64,000 nucleotides of DNA, taken from contig NZ_JAJEWM010000005.1 of the NCBI RefSeq assembly GCF_020687685.1, positions 62,001 through 126,000 of the forward strand, read 5' to 3'. Every line of letters begins with the position of its first letter. Position 1 is the stretch's first letter. Both the position numbers and the translations under genes were made by a program. The notes under the pieces are model-generated. The model was given only the letters and a program-made list of their open reading frames with translations, had not been told where the DNA came from and did not search any database. This document shows positions 56,665-64,000 of the stretch, piece by piece. This DNA is from Tessaracoccus sp. OS52 (lineage in GTDB: Bacteria > Actinomycetota > Actinomycetes > Propionibacteriales > Propionibacteriaceae).

Positions 56665-57753
56665 TCAGGGCAGGCCTACGATCAGCTCCGCCGCGGCGTC
56701 GTAGGTGTTGCGACGGTGCCTGGCCACCTCGCCTGCCTCCCGCGCGGCGGCCCGGAGCTGGGCGCGCAGCCCGGGTTGGCTGGCGAAGTGGCGCAGCGCC
56801 ATCGTGGTCTCCGCCACCGAGTCCACGAGGACGCCGGCGCCGGTCCGGTGGAGCAGTTCCGCGACTCGCGGCAGGGGCGTGGCGATCGTCGGCATCCCGC
56901 ACGCGAGGTACTCGTAGATCTTCGACGGCATGGCCTCGGCGAAGGCCGGCGTGTTGGCGAGCAGGCAGAAGCCGACGTCGGCCCCCTCGGCGATCTCCCA
57001 AGACCGCTTCGGCGCCTGCCGGCCGTGCGCGGCGATTCGCGCGCAGTCGGGCTGGGTGAGGCGCTCCCGCAGCCAGCCCGCGTCGGCCTCCGCCACGGGC
57101 CCGACGATGTCCAGGTGCCACGGCTGCTCGTCGGCCGCGGTGGCCGCCACTGCCTCGACCATGGTTCGGAGGCCGCGGGAGGCTCGGTTGTCCCCGATGT
57201 AGACAGCGCGCCAGGGTGGCGAGTCAGCGGCCTGCGCCAGTTCAGGCAGCAGGGTGAAGTCGGGTTCGTTGCGCATCACATACCGGCTCGGGGCGGTCCG
57301 TGGCGGGACGTGCTCGTCAGCCACCAGCACGAGGTCAGCGCCGCGGATCATCCGGTTCAGCAAGCCGACGGCACCCTGCAGGACCGCCAGCAGGGGGCGC
57401 GGGACCCAGTCGCGGTCCTTGAGCAGCGCGGCGTAGTCCTCATGGACGTCGGCCACCCACTTGCGACGCCGCAGGCGCGCCGCCATCAGGGCCGACAGCG
57501 AGGTGTCCGGGTCAATGGTGAGCAGCACGTCGGCCTGAGTCCGGAACGGCCAGGTGAGCGCACGGCCCAGCCGGGTGAGTTTGCCCGCGCGCGGCGACGT
57601 CTGCACCCGGGCGCCGCGGGGTGCCAGCGACGCGTCTCCGAGGCCATGGATCTCCACGTCGGCCCCCGCGCGTTGCAGCGCGGCGACCGTCCGGTGCAGC
57701 CGCGCGTCCGCGACGTCGTGACCGGTGGTGACGATGGCGACCGTGCGGCTCAG
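56665..57753 (-). CDS. glycosyltransferase (GT-B), probable CTG start
   Basis: 362 residues if it starts at CTG 57753; the first standard codon is GTG 57655, giving 330 residues. Coding similarity clearly continues upstream: TVAIVTTGHDVADARLHRTV is the expected Rossmann N-terminus of this GT type, and no ATG, GTG or TTG lies in that frame before the ABC ATPase stop. CTG 57753 overlaps that stop as CTGA, like the ATGA and GTGA couplings in the same operon, with GGAGGA just upstream. The C-terminal half has EAMPSKIYEYLACGMPTIAT. Confidence 0.85.
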   Translation of the reverse strand: MSRTVAIVTTGHDVADARLHRTVAALQRAGADVEIHGLGDASLAPRGARVQTSPRAGKLTRLGRALTWPFRTQADVLLTIDPDTSLSALMAARLRRRKWVADVHEDYAALLKDRDWVPRPLLAVLQGAVGLLNRMIRGADLVLVADEHVPPRTAPSRYVMRNEPDFTLLPELAQAADSPPWRAVYIGDNRASRGLRTMVEAVAATAADEQPWHLDIVGPVAEADAGWLRERLTQPDCARIAAHGRQAPKRSWEIAEGADVGFCLLANTPAFAEAMPSKIYEYLACGMPTIATPLPRVAELLHRTGAGVLVDSVAETTMALRHFASQPGLRAQLRAAAREAGEVARHRRNTYDAAAELIVGLP

Positions 57754-58622
57754 AAGTCCTCCATGATGATCTTGTCGTCGCCCACCTTGAGGAACTCCAG
57801 GTACCGGTCGCAGGTCTCCTTCGGGTCCCCGCGGTGGATGAGCTTGCCCTTGTGGAGCCAGATCACCTCGTCGGAGAGCTCCTGGATGGTGGCCAGTGCG
57901 TGGGAGACCAGCAGCATCGTGCCGGCCGAGTCCATGAGCGAGGCCATCTTCTGCCCGGCCCGCTCCTTGAACTTGGCGTCACCCGCGCTGAGGGCCTCGT
58001 CGATGATGAGGATGTCGGGCTGCATGTGGACGGCTACGGAGAACGCCAGCCGCGAGAACATGCCGGAGGAGTAGGTGCGCATCGGCATGTCGATGAACTC
58101 GCCCAGGTCCGCGAAGCCGGCGATCTCGTCGAACTTCTCCGTCACCTCGGCCCGGGTGAGGCCCGCCGCCATGCCTCCCAGGACGACGTTCTCGCGCCCT
58201 GTGAGGGCGGTGTTGAACCCGACTCCGAGGGCGAGCAGGGTACTGACCTTGCCGCGGATCTCGATGCGCCCCTTGGTCGGGGGCAGGATGCCCGCCACGG
58301 CCCGCATGAGAGTGGACTTGCCGGCACCGTTGGCACCGATGATCCCGGTGCACTGGCCCTTGGGAACGTCGAAGGTGACGCCCCTGAGGGCGTTGACCTC
58401 GCGGTAGTTGACCTTCTCGCCGCGGGCCCCCTTGACGAGGAAGTTCTTCAGGGAGTTCTTGCGCTCCAGGTGCACCTTGTAGGTGATGTGGAGGTCATCG
58501 ATGACGACGGCCTGGCCGGAGTGGTCCGTCGGGGCGGCGACGGTGGAGTCGGCCTCGGGCTCGGGCTCGCCCGGGTCACGTTCGAGCGGGACTGGGGTGT
58601 CAGAGGCGGACAGCGAAATCAC
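57750..58622 (-). CDS. polysaccharide ABC exporter ATPase (Wzt/TagH type)
   Basis: 290 residues from GTG 58622. Walker A IGANGAGKST, signature YSSGMFSRLAF, Walker B ILIIDEALSAGD, H-loop LLVSHALATI. Residues 1-38 are an acidic, Pro-rich extension. It lacks the long C-terminal carbohydrate-binding domain of O-antigen Wzt proteins, so export does not use that end-cap reader. It overlaps the permease gene by 23 bp. Confidence 0.93.
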   Translation of the reverse strand: MISLSASDTPVPLERDPGEPEPEADSTVAAPTDHSGQAVVIDDLHITYKVHLERKNSLKNFLVKGARGEKVNYREVNALRGVTFDVPKGQCTGIIGANGAGKSTLMRAVAGILPPTKGRIEIRGKVSTLLALGVGFNTALTGRENVVLGGMAAGLTRAEVTEKFDEIAGFADLGEFIDMPMRTYSSGMFSRLAFSVAVHMQPDILIIDEALSAGDAKFKERAGQKMASLMDSAGTMLLVSHALATIQELSDEVIWLHKGKLIHRGDPKETCDRYLEFLKVGDDKIIMEDF

Positions 58623-59460
58623 GCTCCCTCGAGATGAAGTAGAGGACCCCGACTACGAACATGCCGACCGCCCAGGCCGTACCGATGACGACGAAGTCCC
58701 ACTCGGGCGCCAGACCGTTCAGGATGTCGCCCCAGATCCCCATGAGCGAGAACAGCGGGTTGAGGTGGACGAACTGGCCGATGGTCGGTCCGACACGATC
58801 CAGGAAGAGCTCGGCGGGATACAGAACCGGGGAGACGTACATCCAGATCCGGATGAAGTAGGGCAGGAACTGGGCAGTGTCGCGGAAGTAGACGTGCCAG
58901 GTCGCGATGATCGACCCGAGTCCCACGGAGAACAGTGCTATCAGGAGGACCGCGTAGGGGATCCACAGCATGTGCAGGGTCCACGGTTTGCCGGAGACCG
59001 CGTGGATGACCAGGTAGACCACGAGGGTGGGGACGAATCGACGCAGCGCCAGGTAGACATTGGAGACGATCAGCAGCTGCTTGGGGAAGTTCATGTTCAG
59101 GATCAGGCTGCCCGCGTTGGTGACCGACGTGGCACAGGACTGGACGGCCCCCGACATCAGGAAGTACAGGAACAGCCCACCGGCGATACCCGCGAAGTCA
59201 GCGGCCCCGGCGCCACGCCCACCGATCACCACGATCAGCAGGTAGTAGACGCCTGCCAGCAACAGCGGGTTGATGATCAGCCAGGCCTGGCCCAGCACCG
59301 TGTTGGTGTTGCCCGCCCGCATGTTGGTGTCGCTCAGCTCGCGGGCGAAGTCCATGCGCCGGAAGACCTCCCCGAAATACTCGCGGAGGTCGGGCAGACC
59401 CGCCTTGTGCGGTGTGTAGACCCGCACCGTGGGGCTCTGCCCGTTCTTTGTCCTAGCCAA
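58600..59460 (-). CDS. polysaccharide ABC exporter permease (Wzm/TagG type)
   Basis: 286 residues from TTG 59460 with SD GGGAGG. ABC-2 type permease, six helices: LGQAWLIINPLLLAGVYYLL, GGLFLYFLMSG, FPKQLLIVSNV (family motif), and SPVLYPAEL near a later helix. With the ATPase it flips lipid-linked polysaccharide to the outer face of the membrane. Confidence 0.92.
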   Translation of the reverse strand: MARTKNGQSPTVRVYTPHKAGLPDLREYFGEVFRRMDFARELSDTNMRAGNTNTVLGQAWLIINPLLLAGVYYLLIVVIGGRGAGAADFAGIAGGLFLYFLMSGAVQSCATSVTNAGSLILNMNFPKQLLIVSNVYLALRRFVPTLVVYLVIHAVSGKPWTLHMLWIPYAVLLIALFSVGLGSIIATWHVYFRDTAQFLPYFIRIWMYVSPVLYPAELFLDRVGPTIGQFVHLNPLFSLMGIWGDILNGLAPEWDFVVIGTAWAVGMFVVGVLYFISRERDFAVRL

Positions 59461-59496
59461 TTTCTCGCCTCCCGAACGAGGGCGGGCAGCATCGGT

Positions 59497-60666
59497 TCAC
59501 GATGTCTCCTTCCCCGTCATCCGGACTAGTTCCTCGTAGACCGTCAGGAGGCGGTCGGCGTCGGCATCCCAGCTCAACTCCGGGCGCGCCGCCCTGACAT
59601 TACCCACCAGTTTCGGGTATTCACGCACCGCATCGGAAATCGCGCGTACCAGCGAGTCGGCGTTTCCGGGCTCGTAGAGGGTACCCAGATCATACTCCCG
59701 GACCATCCTGCCGAGCTCACCGACGTCGGTCGCAACCAGTGGGATACCCAGACTGACAGCGTGGAACAGCTTGTTAGGCATGGCCAGACGGTGGTTGAGC
59801 CACTTGTCGGAATGGGTGACCAGGGACAGCCCCGCGGAGACCAGCAGTTCCGAGGCCTGCGCCAGCGGCCTGGCCGGCAGCACCTCCAGTTCGGCGCGGT
59901 CGAAGGTGCCGAGCCAGGTCTCGTCGGCCGGACCCACCACCGTGATGGGCACCTCGACGCGGCGGCTGGCCTCGGCGATCGTCTCCAGCTCCCGGAACGC
60001 GGCCACCCGGCCGGCGTAGACGAGACCGCGCGGCTCCGGCAGCGGTGCCGGCAGCTCGCCGGTGAACGGGAAGCTGTTGTGCACGACGGTGATGTTGCGC
60101 CAGCCGTGGAGGTCACGCAGGGCGGCCGCGACGCCGTCGCCGACGGTGATCACCGCGGCGGCCCGGCCGCCCCAGCGGGCCTCGTCCCGGCGCTCCCGTC
60201 GGTCTGCGAGCGGGGTGGGCCGGTGCTCGCGTGGCATCCCGGTCCACAGCTCGTGGGAGTCGTACACAAACGGCACCCCACGCTCGGCGGCAAGGGCGTC
60301 CGCCGCCCGCAGCGCGGTGAAGTCATGGGCGTGGACGACGTCGAAGTCGCGGCCCCGGGCGTCGGCGATGGCACCGTCGGCCCAGCGCCCGAACGACGAG
60401 CGCCGGTGCTGCGGCAGCAGGAACCACCGTGCGAACCGGACGGGCGCCGACAGCTTCCGGCCGCTGAGCGAGGGCTGGCCCTCCGCCCGGAACACCGAGG
60501 ACGTGCCGACGCTGGAGACGGTGATCCCGTCGCCCGCGTCGAAGCCCTCCGGCACGGAGCGGCCGATGATGTGGACGCTGTGGCCGGCGCCCACCAGGGT
60601 GCGCGCCTCCCGCAGTACCCGCGTGTCCGTGGCCACCGAGGTGGCGACCAGCATCAGGATCCTCAA
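59497..60666 (-). CDS. glycosyltransferase (GT-B, family-4 like)
   Basis: 389 residues from TTG 60666 (LRILMLVATSVATDTRVLRE). An upstream CTG at 60687 overlaps the preceding stop as CTGA, as in the gene at 57753, so the start is uncertain. Motifs: VVHAHDFTALRAADAL, VYDSHELW, and donor-binding MPNKLFHAVSLGIPLVATD. Same operon. Confidence 0.88.
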   Translation of the reverse strand: MRILMLVATSVATDTRVLREARTLVGAGHSVHIIGRSVPEGFDAGDGITVSSVGTSSVFRAEGQPSLSGRKLSAPVRFARWFLLPQHRRSSFGRWADGAIADARGRDFDVVHAHDFTALRAADALAAERGVPFVYDSHELWTGMPREHRPTPLADRRERRDEARWGGRAAAVITVGDGVAAALRDLHGWRNITVVHNSFPFTGELPAPLPEPRGLVYAGRVAAFRELETIAEASRRVEVPITVVGPADETWLGTFDRAELEVLPARPLAQASELLVSAGLSLVTHSDKWLNHRLAMPNKLFHAVSLGIPLVATDVGELGRMVREYDLGTLYEPGNADSLVRAISDAVREYPKLVGNVRAARPELSWDADADRLLTVYEELVRMTGKETS

Positions 60667-60683
60667 GGTCCCGGACGTGTTGC

Positions 60684-64000
<3,317 letters not shown>

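Overview
The window is high-GC actinobacterial chromosome. Several traits fit the Propionibacteriales, and I would guess a member of the Propionibacteriaceae such as a Tessaracoccus relative: a eukaryote-type IleS under a T-box leader, the putative tRNA adenosine deaminase-associated protein next to tadA, glutamine-hydrolysing PLP synthase PdxST, NgcEFG, TANNNT -10 boxes and many apparently leaderless starts. The genus cannot be proved from sequence reading alone. I see no IS element, prophage, CRISPR array or plasmid gene, so this is core chromosome with accessory patches.

Layout. (1) 1-0.55 kb: end of dcd. (2) 0.66-14.3 kb: a six-gene minus-strand operon, read 14.3 to 0.66 kb. It encodes a zinc-ribbon/FHA protein, a 2063-residue membrane-anchored protein with a propeller-like head and cadherin-like and Fn3 repeats, a MoxR AAA+ ATPase, a DUF58 protein, a transglutaminase-like membrane protein whose catalytic Cys and His are both Gly, and an RDD/FHA protein. 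This is the best candidate for a poorly described system. (3) 14.4-16.5 kb: a PatB-type C-S lyase, a truncated HtrA-like protease remnant and a membrane protein. (4) 16.6-20.9 kb: T-box, ileS and a DeoR regulator. (5) 20.9-26.3 kb: a GNAT-like acyltransferase, an RclA-like flavoprotein, a DAACS symporter, a repeat-rich gap and a Gfo/Idh oxidoreductase. (6) 26.4-31.4 kb: lysC with an internal beta-subunit start, then ngcEFG, an amino-sugar ABC importer lacking its own ATPase.

(7) 31.4-38.9 kb: HerA-like ATPase, a small conserved protein, a LytR_C protein, gnd, pdxR diverging from pdxST, and a DoxX protein. (8) 38.9-47 kb: three tRNA-Ser genes and tRNA-Arg(ACG) among tadA, upp, menB, a glycerophosphodiesterase, an LCP ligase and small membrane proteins. 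TadA and its substrate tRNA-Arg(ACG) lie about 4 kb apart. (9) 47-51 kb: a pseudouridine synthase, a quinone oxidoreductase and a secreted M15-type peptidase. (10) 51.1-63.2 kb: a ten-gene minus-strand surface-polysaccharide operon with four glycosyltransferases (one a double-domain fusion), a Wzm/Wzt-type ABC exporter and a WbpA-B-E-D set that would make UDP-2,3-diacetamido-2,3-dideoxy-glucuronate. (11) 63.28 kb to the end: argG of the long class, cut by the window edge.

Other themes. Intergenic regions carry several tandem and palindromic repeats: a 19-bp unit at 20.0 kb, 38-bp and 20-bp units at 24.7-25.2 kb, a 49-bp unit at 46 kb, and one palindrome family seen twice 38 kb apart. Many genes have a TANNNT-like -10 box ending 6-8 nt before the start codon with no Shine-Dalgarno, which suggests leaderless mRNAs. 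Function calls come from motif recognition by eye; no searches were run.
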